Below are positions 1-11,407 of a DNA stretch of 64,000 bases, in pieces (position 1 is the stretch's first letter; each line of letters opens with the position of its first letter). Source of the stretch: Phytophthora colocasiae. Lineage: Eukaryota; Oomycota; Peronosporomycetes; Peronosporales; Peronosporaceae. The notes under the pieces are model-generated. The model saw only the letters and a list, made by a program, of their open reading frames with translations, ran no database searches and was not told where the DNA came from. A program made the position numbers and the translations under genes. The DNA lies in assembly GCA_018806915.1 (NCBI GenBank), contig JAGKQI010000076.1, forward strand, positions 1 through 64,000. Direction: 5' to 3'.

Positions 1-459
1 GGCAAACTTGTGCAAGCATGGATTTTTTCCCTCCAGCTCGGCTGTCGTCAATGCTTCCACACTGAGAGCGGCCGGCAGTTGCCAGCCATAAGAAAACAAA
101 ATGGTGTTACAGCATTTTTGTTACAGGAAGAGCCAGTGCCTAATAAACAGCCATCTGATTCACCCATCCATTTGCCATCGCTGTGATCGCCATCAAGTCA
201 CCATACAAACTTCAAGCTTAACTCGAGCCACAACACCACGTAGACTAGCTTATTTTGTTGTCCAGGCCGCTCCAAACAGTAAAAAAGCTTCAGGTCTTCC
301 ATTGCTCTCTGACCCCCCAGCTGCTGCCAGTGTTCGTAGTCGGCTCTTAGCCAAATACAATTGGGGAGGATAAGACAGGCGCTGGCCTCTTTGCAATCGT
401 TTCGTAAAGGTAGTTTCGCCCTTTGCCACTTGCCACTTTCTCTTCATTTCATGATAGCA
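1..459. other. No gene seen
   Basis: Small overlapping reading frames exist on both strands, but none shows a recognisable domain, signal peptide or start context. I see no repeat shared with the rest of the window here. Confidence 0.5.
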
Positions 460-1558
460 AACAGGATAAACAATGACACTTTGCATACTCGGCGTTTTTT
501 ACGCCGATTCTCTTCTTCGTCAGCGGTCGAAAGCCCATTGGGAAGCTTTTGCGGCCAGTTCCACCTCGGAATGCTGCCAGTACGTGTATCAGGAAGACGG
601 CGGACGCCGCATACACGTACGTGACCCTGTGGTTTTCTCGCAATGTTCCAACGTCACGCGGTGAGCGTCTGTTAGCTTCTGGACTGCTTGGCAGTTTAGG
701 CGATCCGTTGTACGGAGATGAAGCCTGATCTGCGTACGGTGACGCGCGACGGTGTGACCGCGGTAGTGAAGGCTGGTACAATTAGCATTTCGTTCACGTG
801 GACCACGATGTAGGTGAACGTCACGTACATTTCCATCAAGACTGGGCAGAAGAAGACAGTCACTCCCACTGTATCGGCTACACGAAGGCGACGATCAAGT
901 CCGACACATTCCTCATTTGTGCTAAAACGGCGAAGAGCACCATCTTACTTTCGAGGGTGGGGGACCGACACTTGTCGTGAAGCCTTCTCAGGAACATTCT
1001 ATCACGGTCAAGCTAGTGACTCCAGTACGAATGCACATGTAATGCTGATGATGTCGCAGATCACAGCGTCTTCAAGTACCTGGAGGCTCGAGTTCCATTG
1101 CAAAGATGATAGCACGTTGACAGTTGCAACCAGCAACGCGCCAGTGTGCAAGTGGTGGACGGGCACCCAAACTCTGTGTCTGTGTTTCGGATTGGACTAA
1201 CCCGCCAGAGTGTGATCGGTGGCCGGGTCTGGGAAGTGGCTTGTCACGGTTGGAAGTGGAATTAATGCCTTGTTTTCCATCATCATTTCTGGTCCGAGCG
1301 TTTTCCTTGCTAAGTCGCAAGGAAGAGAAGATGGATCGAGGAGTACCGGTGATAACTACTGGCCCCCATGGGCAAGCAAGGCAGCGACGTCGAGACGCTG
1401 GAAGTTACCCTGAGTTACATGGATATCACGCGAACCATGGCCCCGGCTACAGAAGTATGACTCCGGAGGCGGATCGCACCCCTGGAGGCACATCGGAAGC
1501 TCTGACGACCGCGAGTTCACGCTATGAGAACCTGTCAAAGAGTTTGATCCAGACAAAA
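460..1558 (+). pseudogene. Decayed membrane-protein gene, tandem copy 1 of 3
   Basis: This is the first of three related blocks on the + strand (the others lie near 2.46-3.52 kb and 4.33-5.45 kb). DNA blocks shared in the same order include a Ser-Ser-x-Glu-Cys-Cys stretch near 555-590, the phrase NVT(Y)IS near 815-830, LKTGQKKTVTPT-like residues near 835-870, a GWGxDTCR-like stretch near 955-980 and a hydrophobic segment followed by basic residues near 1220-1320. The frame changes several times and has internal stops, so no full protein is encoded. Read across frames, the family looks like a secreted or single-pass membrane protein with an N-terminal Cys pair, a C-terminal membrane helix and a basic tail. 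I do not recognise the family. The copy lacks a clear start. Confidence 0.55.
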
Positions 1559-2459
1559 TAACGTTATGAGCGCGATACAAAATCGAGCGAACTAGTTAGT
1601 TTCCCAACCACTCAGTTTTGGTACATGTACGTGGCTCATTTAAACATCGATGTGTTGTCGACGTGGTGGATAAGTGATGCTGTTCTGCACTGCCCTGCTG
1701 GTTGACAAAAGCCAGAGAGCCAGCCAGCATCAAATCAGAAGTGATGGTATATGTTTACATGTACCTCCGTTCTTTTTGAGACCTCGTCACGATTGACAAG
1801 AGCTGTTGGTCATTTGCAACAATTGACAATAGAGAGCTCGCCAAATCGACTCCTTTGGAAGAGTGAATTGGCAACTTATTGAAGCTATATCTTTGAAATC
1901 AAGTCCAATAACAACGTCTTCCGAAAGATTCCTCGCACGCAACTTGCCGATGATAGTTTTGATATCAAGATGTTGAGAAGATTCTTCTTCAAGATCGCAA
2001 TTTGCTCTCCAAGTGTAAGCAAATCTCTTGAAGAAACCAAGTGATGAAGCAAATTTATCCTATGTCAAAGCAACTTTACCCGTCTCCCTTTTCGCCGCAT
2101 ACTTTCCCGTGCATCCAAGGCAACATCTTCTTGAAGTGAAAGATCGCTGTTCAAAATGCTCTTCCACGTTAAACCACGACACCACTCAAGTTTGATACTA
2201 AGCAAACAACGACAAAAAGCGGACAGCCTGAATACACATGTCAGACATCGTCGTCACGCCACCTCCGGCCTGCTTTTACTGCCGAGGTGGAGGTTTTCGC
2301 ATTCGATGCATTCGTACACCGGACAAGGGCGAGAGTCTCCGTGCGGGGGACCGCTGCATTCAGTTTCAGTACCTAGACTTTCCAAGCATGGTGAACCGCA
2401 GTATTGACATGCCTCTACCTGGTCGTGTTTGACGCCTTGATACTCAGAATGGCACCTGC
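1559..2459. other. Spacer between pseudogene copies 1 and 2
   Basis: AT-rich DNA with no supported coding sequence. Short frames near 2156-2432 contain scattered Cys residues but no recognisable motif. The stretch probably holds the decayed 5' flank of copy 2. Confidence 0.45.
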
Positions 2460-3519
2460 AGCCAATTGGCAGCCTTCGCTGCCAGCTCCTCCTCCGAGTG
2501 TTGCAGCACTTGTATCGGTAAAACATCGGACGCTGCGTATTCGTACGACCCTGTGATGCGCTTTAACAGTGTCTCGAACGTCACGAGGTGAGTGTCTGCT
2601 GCTTCGATTTCTGTGGTAGTTTGGGCGATCCGACGTATGGAGATACCGTCTCGTACAGCTTCCGACGGTGTGACGGCAGTGGTCAAGGCGAGGACGTATA
2701 TTTCCTTCACATGGAGCGATGTAGCGAACGTCACGTACATTTCTCTCTCAAAACTGGACAGAAGAAGACGGTCACCCCAACGATTCTCAGATGCCGCCGC
2801 TACTTAAGAAGTCCAGCACGTTCATGATCTGTGCCAAATCTGCCGGTACCATATGCACTTCCCGAGGCTGGGGATCCGATACTTGTCGTGAGGCATCCAG
2901 GAGCCATATCGCTGATCACTGTGGAAGCAAGTGATTCAAGCACTGGTACTTGTGAGCGCGAAGGATACGTGAGGTATTGTTAGTGATGATACGACTTCAA
3001 CTTCGAAAGCCAGTGGTTCCAGCTCCAGTTCCGTTCCAGCTGACGATCCCCAGTGGCGGAGTTGCAATGCTCAAAGAGCGAGGTGTGTTGGTGGTTGAAG
3101 GTAGGTCGGCGCACTTGTGTGTGTGTTTCCGGACTGGACGAACCACTCCAGGAATGCGATCAATGGCCAGTGTGGAAATGGCTCGTGACTATCGGTGGTG
3201 GATTCGTGGCTGCTTTATTCTCCATTATTATCTCAGTGCGCGCCTTGCTCGCCAGTCTGTTAAAGAAGAAGGCAAGGAGGAAGAAAGAATACAGAAACAA
3301 TGTGGGGTCCGGATCACGCCTAAAGCGACGTCGCGTGACACTCGAGGTGACGCCCGACAGCGCAAATATCACGGCAATAGCAACGCGATGATGGTCCCGA
3401 CAGCCAATACGACCCGCAGACAGATCGGCCCACATCTGGAGTTCCACGGAAGCCTGTCGACAAACAGGAGTTCACGCTGTGAAGGAGGTCAGATGCCATT
3501 CGATACAAGTACAATTTAA
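2460..3519 (+). pseudogene. Decayed membrane-protein gene, tandem copy 2 of 3
   Basis: This is the best preserved middle and C-terminal part of the three-copy family. Around 2490-2530 it encodes SSECC followed by STCIGKTS. Near 2620-2770 come GDPTYGDTVSYSF and a beta-rich stretch ending in KTGQKKTVTPT. Near 3160-3290 lies a Trp-flanked hydrophobic segment (WLVTIGGGFVAALFSIIIS), then a Lys/Arg-rich run, which fits a membrane helix with a cytoplasmic basic stop-transfer tail. The pieces sit in different frames and are separated by stops near 2590, 2825 and 2940, so the gene looks dead unless indels are sequencing errors. The function is unknown. The frame 2977-3519 is partly a shadow of the true C-terminal frame (3053-3391). 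Confidence 0.55.
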
Positions 3520-4327
3520 AGTGCGGAAGTAGGCAGAAACAGGAGAACTGCAATAAATGCCTGTGAATTACTATCCCTCTTCACTGAGTCTATTCACTAC
3601 ATAAAACTGAAAGCTGTTTTTTGCTGCTTACTTGACGTCGGACCTGACGATGATCTGCGTGAATTGATACGATCGACAACTTATTAACAAACAGAGAGAT
3701 CTCGATGCTCAGGGAAAATCTTGAACAGATTTTTCTTGAGTCAGACATTCTTAGTGTACCATATACAGAAGTGCACGTATTGCAGTATTTCTGGTAACGT
3801 TATTTTTATCACGTCAATTGCTCCAATTATCCACGTGGAGATCACCAAAAGTTCGTTGGAAACAAGAGAGCAAGAACTTTGCCAACGGGTGAAGCACATA
3901 TAGCCTACAGTACGGGTCTCCAACGATTTGAGTTTCATTCAATCGACTAAATCGCCAATTTGTGGCAACAAGCGATAGCAAATCTCGGATCATTCGTCTA
4001 CCAATGCTATCAAAGACCTTATTCCTTGCCAACACCGAAGATCGAGGTACGAGTTACTTTCGTTCCCAGCTTGGACATTTCCACTGAAAGCCAACTGCGT
4101 TCCCCACCCTCAGGGAAAGACAAGCGATAGTCTGCCATCGCCTCCGGTGGAGACTTCACAGCACAACCACCATCAAATCCCCTTACGACAAGGGGACACC
4201 CGCCTCTCTCTTTATCCTGTCGTAGATGGTTTTGCATCTGCGTACACTCCGTGCGCAAGTCCGTCGTGTATGTAATTGTGGTCTGTGGGTGCCATTTCAC
4301 TCCTGCACTTGCAACGCAGAAGGCAAA
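3520..4327. other. Spacer between pseudogene copies 2 and 3
   Basis: AT-rich and without a supported gene. Frames on the minus strand at 3741-4035 are low-complexity shadows. It probably contains the former promoter region of copy 3. Confidence 0.45.
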
Positions 4328-5450
4328 ATGGCCCGATCGGTGTTGTTGGCGCTTTATCTCGTCGTGACTTTCCGGTGTGGGTTTTTGGAGCCAACTTGGA
4401 GGCCAGTTCATCCTCCGGAGTGCTGCAACACTTGTATCGGTAAAACGTCGTCCGTCCAAAGTACAGCTTCCCCGATCCCGTTGTCTTCAATGAATGCACG
4501 AAAGTGCGACAGGAGGTGTATGCTGTTTCGACTGCCGGGAGTTTAGGAGACCCGACGTATGCGAGATTCCATTTCGTGACGCAGACGACGGTGTCCCACT
4601 GCTGGTAGTGATCAAACGGGTTCCTACATTTCCTTCACGTGGGTGGCGTGTCCGAGACGTCACACCGTATGTATCGCTCAAAACCGGCCAGGAAGAAGAC
4701 TGCTTTACCCCTACGAGTTCTGACACATCGGCGGAGAGCAAGTCGGATACGTTTCCCCTGAAAGTCAAAGTGCGAAAATCTGCCGGTACCAGCATCTAAC
4801 TTCCGAGGCTGGGAGCGGTGATAGCTGTCGTGAGAGAGAAGCTTCACCACTGAGCACAAGGTGATGACCGTGGAGGCTGGAGATTCCCGGCATGATACTT
4901 GCTGATGCCAGTGACGTCCAAGTGTCCACTACGCCTTCAAGTTCCGGGTAGCACCCACGCAAAGGCGTCTAAAGGTTCCTAGATTCACTTCCCGGGCTGA
5001 TGATACAGTGGACAGTTGCAACGAACAACGAGCCGAGCAAGTCCAAGTTTGTGGATGGTGTTAATTGCAGACTTGTGTTCACTGTATGTTTCGGACTAGG
5101 ACGAACCACTCCAGAATGCGATCGGTGGCCTGTGTGGCAAGTGGCTCGTGACTGATCGGAGGGAGAGTCTTGCTACACTGTTTTCCATTGCTCTGAATCG
5201 GTACGTGCATTCGTTACCAAAGCAAGAAGAAGAAAAAGTGATGGAAGAAGAGAACTACCAGATGAATCTTAATGCCAAGAAGCATGAAGACGAACCGTAG
5301 TAAAGAGAACTTGGCTCCAATGGGAACGAAAAGCGACGTCGGGCCAATGGACTTGACCCCCGAAAGCTTGGATATCACAACGCAGCCATGACTCCGTCCA
5401 AGGAAGGTGCAGCGGTAACACCTGGAGGCACCCGAAAGCCAGACGGGTAA
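4328..5450 (+). pseudogene. Decayed membrane-protein gene, tandem copy 3 of 3 (start preserved)
   Basis: This copy keeps the 5' end. The ATG at 4328 opens a 72-residue frame that begins with a convincing signal peptide (MARSVLLALYLVVTF), followed by PPECCNTCIGKTS, which matches SECCSTCIGKTS of copy 2. After about residue 55 the frame leaves the family pattern, and GDPTY-, TYISFTW- and KTGQ-like pieces continue in other frames to about 4800. A hydrophobic segment near 5165-5190 is weaker than in copy 2. The first Cys pair and the signal peptide support an extracellular Cys-rich domain. Tandem birth and decay of the family is inferred from the shared block order in all three copies. The molecular role is unknown. 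Confidence 0.55.
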
Positions 5451-5563
5451 CGTCTTGTTCTCGCTTATGAGTAGTGATTCGCTTCAGTCAAATCAATTTA
5501 TAGGTGCGGCCAGTGCGTGCCAGCGCAACAAGTAAAACTCTCTCTCGAAGGCTTTCTGTATGG

Positions 5564-6950
5564 TTATCTCTTTGAGTGAGTAGATAAAGAAACACAAGTT
5601 TTGCAATCAAGTGTGTATTTACGCATTAATGCTGGTAATACCATTCTCTGAGCTTCTGACTTAGAAGAAGGCGAAAGCGCTTTGACCAATTGCCAACGGG
5701 TCGAGGCGAAGTTGTTCCAGATTAATTGCCGTTTGCACCGCAGAGTTGGGGTTCGATCCGGACGCTGGAAGCTGAAGGTGGACGTGCGGTGAGTCTCCTC
5801 GCAATGAATTCGCGAGTGGATCCACCCGTGGACCAAGTCCCCAACGTCCAATGACGATGTCCCGGATGAAGAACCGCACCCAAAGAAAGACACTGACGTT
5901 GGTTAGAACTACCCGTCAAGGATGACGAGGAACCTACTCCATTGGTTGACGAGGCTTGAAGTGGTGCCAGTTGCACTGTTCGAGGACCCTGTTGCTGAAG
6001 TACCAGTGCCAAGAGCCGTTGCGGCCGACCCAGATCAATAGCTGCTTAGCACTTTCACTCCGTACCTGACGCATTCAGGCCATTTGCACCCGTTGCAGTA
6101 TCGTTTTGTGCCCTGACGCAGAAGCATTTCACTTCCGTACCCGACGTAGTAGCACCAGTTGGAAGTTCCCGATGTTCCGGTGAGTACCAGCGGTGGCCCC
6201 TGTGGGCGTATTGGTCCCCGTCGTCGGAAGGTACCAGGTGCGCCCGTACTAGATTGATCCCGACGTTGGTGCTTGTGCTTGAAACCGTTGCTTGCAGATC
6301 CTGACGTCGTTGTACCGTGGAAGTTGCTCCGGATGTCGTGCTCGTAGGTTTGACCCAGTTGCAGTCGACGACGGTTGTGCCGATGTTGCAGCCGATCCGG
6401 TCGTCGACGATCCCGGATTAAAACCATCGTCTCTCCACTGCACATTTTGTCCACTGGAGCAGCTACTGAGTGCGGTGTACTGGCGGCTTGTCGAGCAGAG
6501 TTGAGCGGTATTTGACGTATCCGTCGTACACGAACAGCTCTGGCCACACTCAGAGCGTACTGGAAAACCATCGCCCACTCGGTTGCAGAGAGCGTTGCAG
6601 TCTTCAGAGGTAGAAAACACCGCTAAAGTTGACAGTACACGCACGACGAAGCGCAGTTGCCCTGCGTGGACTGGAGGAAACGCCTCCAGTTGAACTCTCC
6701 ACTGGGACCGTCGCTAGCATCAAAAGACTCACGATGACAGGGATCCACGAACCATTGTTGACTGCAGGGAGAGGCTGACGAAGGTCTTGGGAGAGAGAAG
6801 CCTGGTGTCAACTCCAGTAGGTAATTGAAGGTAAGCAAAAAAAAAGTGAGGAGAACAAAGGCTCACAGCACGAGGCAGAGCTGCCAGAGGGAAGGACGTC
6901 TCTGTTGAACGGCTGGATGCTGTTGCGGTAACTTGGTCGCATTTAAGCAA
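5564..6950 (-). pseudogene. Decayed Cys-rich secreted protein with Ser/Thr/Gly repeat tail
   Basis: On the minus strand, frames at 6838-6623 and 6644-6249 encode closely spaced Cys residues (SPCSQQWFVDPC, GNCASSCVYC, DCNALCNRV, SECGQSCSC) followed by a Ser/Thr/Gly-rich low-complexity stretch made of degenerate short repeats between about 6420 and 6050. The frame then shifts, and GTSGTS-type repeats continue in another frame towards 5720. A Cys-rich head followed by a Ser/Thr/Gly repeat tail is typical of secreted or wall-attached oomycete proteins, but I do not recognise the family. No good signal peptide or ATG is joined to the Cys-rich part. An intron near 6830-6900 (GT near 6832) is possible. 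The locus is either a pseudogene or damaged by indels. Confidence 0.4.
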
Positions 6951-8314
6951 CATGCTTGATATCCTATGCCTCTTGATCAGATGCAGATGCACTACCAAGT
7001 ATGTAGGGCTTTGGTTTGCCATGTGGCAATAGCTGGCATTGTAACTTAGCCTAGTATCAGATACAGAAGGAAATACGATCGAGGTATATTTGATATCGCT
7101 GAAGAAACCATGTAGTTATTGCCCCTCACGCGCTAACATAGATGTTGTTGAAAAGCTTCCTTCTCGACGTGTATGGCAGACGAAGGTAACAGCTTGATTT
7201 TATCAAAAGGCACTACGCAACTCGATTACGAAAGTCAGTCTATCTAAAACTATGCATTCGGGAATACGAGTTTGGGCCAAATGATTTTCAAAGAGATAAA
7301 ATGCAGTTGACGAGAGAGCCAAACAACAAGTTGCACGTGTGCTGTCCGGTGCAAATGGCTAGCTAGTTAGTACATTACGTTAATAGTACAAGTTTCCATT
7401 CTAGAAATGATACCCTGTGAGAAGTAACATATATAGACTAACGCAATTGAAAAAGTATCGATCGTGAAAAGTCGATCCTGTAGCAAACAGCGAGTTGACA
7501 TACAACCGACGACATTGATTTCACCTACTTCGCTTAGCTGTGGGCAGGCAAACAAGAGAGTTTTGCTGATGTACACAATGTTGTTGTTCGTTGCGTAAGG
7601 AAGAATCATCATTGGACAGCGTAGCACCTGATAAAAATATTCATACGAAAGGTACACACCTGGTGTTTTTAAAACTCCCTTGTGCTTAGAGCACAGTGTA
7701 AACCGTGGACATTCTTCACCCGGCATTTTTAAAATGCACCTGAGTCTTTAGCTTGCATTCGAAACTTGCGGTTGTGGCCGTCAATGACGGCCCGTCGCAT
7801 AAACCTGCTTGACACCTGCGACAAACGATAAGATGATGATGATCGGGATCCTTTGTTCTCGGACCTCTGTGCAGGGGGCGTTTCCAACTGCTGCCGCGTG
7901 AAGCTTCAAGCGGCATTTTTCTGATGATTTATTTTATCATTCCACGAGCGCGTTCGGCTTCCAAAGGTGTTTAGCAGCTAGGAAAAATTCGTACAAAGCA
8001 AGTGCCAAAACCAATGCTGCCAACACCGTACAGTCAGAAAAAACTAGCCAGTGCAGACATTAGGTCTCCGTCTTCACACATAAAAACTCTGCTTAAAACG
8101 ATACCCCGTGTATTGGCGATCCATACATTTCCATTGAAGAGTTATTTTTTACTTAAATAATTTAAATCTAGGAAATTGATGATGCAAAAAATAATTGGAC
8201 ATAGCCTATTTTATTATGGAAGAATTCCTTTTTATCGACAGGCAATGCCCCCACACGATAAGGAGTGTTTGCTAAGGAGCAATAGCACTCTGATCTACAA
8301 AAGAAATAATACCA
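6951..8314. other. Intergenic, no supported gene
   Basis: AT-rich DNA. A minus-strand frame near 7716-7916 encodes CRRCQAGLCDGP followed by a Cys and a His, weakly resembling the Cys/His tail of transposases such as piggyBac. This is too short and isolated to call. A short + strand frame at 8176 runs up to the Copia insertion point and has no recognisable domain. Confidence 0.4.
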
Positions 8315-8509
8315 TGTCGGGAGTTCTAGAAGAAGATTTGCTCCAATCTGCACGGACAGGACAGCAGCAACTCGCACAGCAGAGGATTCGTTTGGTGAGG
8401 CTTCAGAGTGTTCGTAGAATGGATCCAATAGCTAGCGAGTAGGAGGAAGTCTTTACTAATATGATCACTTTTCATTTTGCATCATCAAGAATACGCTGCA
8501 ATCGTTATT
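8315..8509 (+). repeat. 5' LTR of the Copia element
   Basis: This 195-bp direct repeat partner of 13014-13202 begins TGTCGGGAGTTCTAG and ends GCAATCGTTATT. The right copy has single-base losses (for example CTTCGAG against CTTCAGAG). The left flank is TACCA. Confidence 0.92.
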
Positions 8510-9025
8510 GGTTATGCGAGCCCAACAACGTCAGGGTCCGAACGACGTTCTTACGGACGAGAACTACTTCATGTGTGGGAATTCTGCCCGCTCATGGCGC
8601 TTGCGCGCAAGGACCTATTGGAGCAGCATTGAGGTGAAGTCAAGAGTCAGCGATTCTGCAACAGGATGATCCCAGGTGGAAAATACCGAGGGATATGAAG
8701 GCTCTGGCTTTGTGCTCGTGAAAATGCTCTCACCTACGTACCAGTCCATGGTTAGAGAGTGCAAGATTTACGGCGAACGACGCGTGGGGAGACGCTGAAG
8801 GAAACTTCTTCTCTAAGAAAAGTCACTGCACAACCAGGTGCAACTCCGGAAAGCAGTTACATGAGTTTTCCGATGGAAGCCCAGGAGCATGAAACCTGAT
8901 GGAGCACATGTTAAACTTTGATCGAACTTTGCCTGAAACTTAGTGCTGCTGCCGGCGACAACGTGAACGAGGACGAGAAGATGGCTATTCTACCTCGGCA
9001 GCCTCCCTTCTGAATACATGATGCT

Positions 9026-9337
9026 ATGGTACGCATCGGCCCCATTGAGACCCAGAGCGAGACGACACTACTGGATGCCAAAGAGGCAGATGCTCCGTCG
9101 CGAGTTTTGAGACGCTGCTGCGAAGCGAGATCAGAAGGAGACAGCATTCAAGCGCAACTGCACAACGTGGAGGTGGTCACCAGTGGAGGATACCGTGGAC
9201 GTGGACGCACGGCCAAGTGGACGAGGCAGAGCGGCAGCAATCGCTGGAATGGCGGGAGGAACCACGAGAGTACCTCTCCCAGGAAAATGCGTTTTGAGTG
9301 CGGCCAGAATGGCCACAAACAAATGAACTGCCCGCTA
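9026..9337 (+). pseudogene. Copia gag fragment with damaged zinc knuckle
   Basis: The frame ends with RFECGQNGHKQMNCPL, which is the CCHC zinc-knuckle pattern of retroelement nucleocapsid (C-x2-C-x4-H-x4-C) with the first Cys replaced (Arg at that position). Basic, Gly/Arg-rich sequence precedes it, as is usual for gag. Upstream gag sequence from about 8520 is broken by stops. The missing zinc ligand and the stops indicate that it is non-functional. Confidence 0.6.
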
Positions 9338-10069
9338 TGAAGAAGACGCGAGGATGATGGAGATGAGTTTGTGTTTTCCGCGACGTGTGATACATATACA
9401 ACGTGGCCACAAAACGTGAATTTGCTGGATAAGTGGCGCTGAAGTTGCCCACATGACCTGGTAGTAACGTGGCGATTTTGATGAATTTCGGGAGTTGGCG
9501 TCGCCGATTACAATTACAGTGGCGAGTGGAGAGCGTCCTAGCTGCGAGGGGAAGCGGAACGGTGCGATTTTGCGCTTCAGAGATGGGCAACAAAAAGTGA
9601 GTTTGACGGACGTCACCTTGTATGTCCCCATGCCATGGATAGAAGACTTTCGTATCCGGTGCCTGCATTGACTGCTCATGGCGTTCTGGTGCAGATTTGA
9701 ACACGTGCAAGGCCAAACTGGTGGTGAATGATAACATGTGGTGCGCGTGTGATCCGGAAAGAAGGCAAGTTGTTTACGCGTGGAGATGTACTTTGAGCAA
9801 GAAAGACCAGAAGAAGCGCTCGAGGGCGGTTGCTGAAGCGAAAAGAGTGAAGATGATGGTGCGTTGTGGCACGCACGATTTGGGTCACGTGTCCAGACAC
9901 CAAGATGGAAATTGACAGAAATTAGCGCTGCATGTGATGGTGTGCCGGAACTTCCCCGACAAAATAACTGGCATTTGTGAGGGTTGTGCTCTGCGGGAAG
10001 ATGTCGACAAGTCCATTTGTACACCGGTCTGGAAGTGAAGTAGAAGACATCTCAGCCGTTCGAGATCGT

Positions 10070-10659
10070 GCATTCCGACGTAATGGGCCCCATTAAGCCT
10101 GTGTCAAAGGTGGCGCTCGCTACATGCTCACTTTTATCGATGACTTCACGAGATTTGTTCCGTGTACTTGATTCCCAACAAGTCTGTGGTATTTGACAAG
10201 TTCGAGGAGTATTTCGCGTTAGTAGCAACCCAATATGGACGACAGGTGAAGTGTTTAAGGAGTGATAACGGTGGTGAGTACGTGAACAAGCGATTGAATT
10301 CGTTCTGCGTGAAGCACGGGATCGTTCATCAGACGACGGCACCGTACTCACCACAGCAAAATGGTCTTGCAGAACGTATGAACAGGACCGTCACGGAGAT
10401 GGTGCGATCGATGCTGCACGGCATGCAAGTTGAGCGCAAGTGGTGGGGAGAAGCGATTATGACCGCGGTGCACATAGTCAACAGGATCCCGAATACGGCT
10501 CGACCTGGTATGAGTCCGTTTGGGGTTCTTACTGGATCCAAACCAGTGCTGGACTATGTGCGAGTGTTTGGTGCGAAAGGCTTCGTCCACATCGACAAGG
10601 TAAAGCGGACAAAACTGGATGCAAAGGCACACCGCTGTTTGTTTCTTTGGTTATGCTGA
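10070..10659 (+). pseudogene. Copia integrase core, decayed
   Basis: Catalytic-core motifs are clear: the second Asp in RSDNGGEYVN and the Glu in SPQQNGLAERMNRT, followed by the GAG-pre-integrase-distal WWGEA and VLTGSKPVLDYVRVFG region typical of Copia integrases. The frame ends prematurely at 10659. The continuation, CFFGYAETSKAYRVWDLD, is in the next frame (10619-11047), so a single-base indel lies near 10640. Protease and the integrase zinc-binding part upstream (9350-10070) are present only as fragments across frames. The element cannot supply its own integrase in this state. Confidence 0.85.
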
Positions 10660-11407
10660 AACTTCAAAGGCATATCGTGTGTGGGATCTAGATGATGATC
10701 GATTGGTGACATCGCGATCGGTTATATTGGACGAGCGTGCTGCTTCTGGATATCGCGACGTAATTCGTGTTGAAAGCCGTGAAAACGCCAAGTTGGTTAG
10801 TACCTATAATGATGATAATGATGTGGGCACGAAGCGCACTAATGATGACAATCCACTAACCCCAAGTGCTGAAGCCATGGAGATTGACGAGACAGCGGAT
10901 GATGGCGCTGTGGACATGGAAATAGACCCAGTTCAATCCCGTGAGCAGCAAGTATCGGCAGTCATTCCGATTGAGGGGGAGACGAGAGATTCAAGGCATC
11001 GAAACTCCTGCTGTCATGCCACAACACCTGACGCATCGCGCCGATGAACGCACAAGTACTGCTACCCTGTTACCAAGTGAGACGACTCGTCAAATAACTG
11101 CGAGTTCAGCTCCACGCGTTCCCCGTATCACGGCAACTTCTAGTGTTACTCAAATTCAACAAGCTACCCGCGAGGAATCAGCTTTGGTCCTCAAAACGCT
11201 CGCTACTTCACAAGCTCAAGTGGTGATCAACTGGTCTTTAGTGGTGGATCTACGAAGCCTCAGTCACTTTCGTATACCGCTCGACTACTCACTAATGGTG
11301 ATGATTCTGACATTGAATGTGGCGTACCATTGCTGTCAGACGCGCCTGCAATTACAACTCGGAGTGGAAGTGACATTGATGAGCCCGAACCTAGCGGCAG
11401 CGCCTTG

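Noticed and set aside
4019..4459. 146-codon minus-strand frame over the start of pseudogene copy 3
   Set aside because: Antisense to the signal-peptide-bearing family frame. No domain.
7716..7916. Cys/His-rich frame resembling a transposase zinc tail
   Set aside because: Too short and isolated, with no transposase core nearby.
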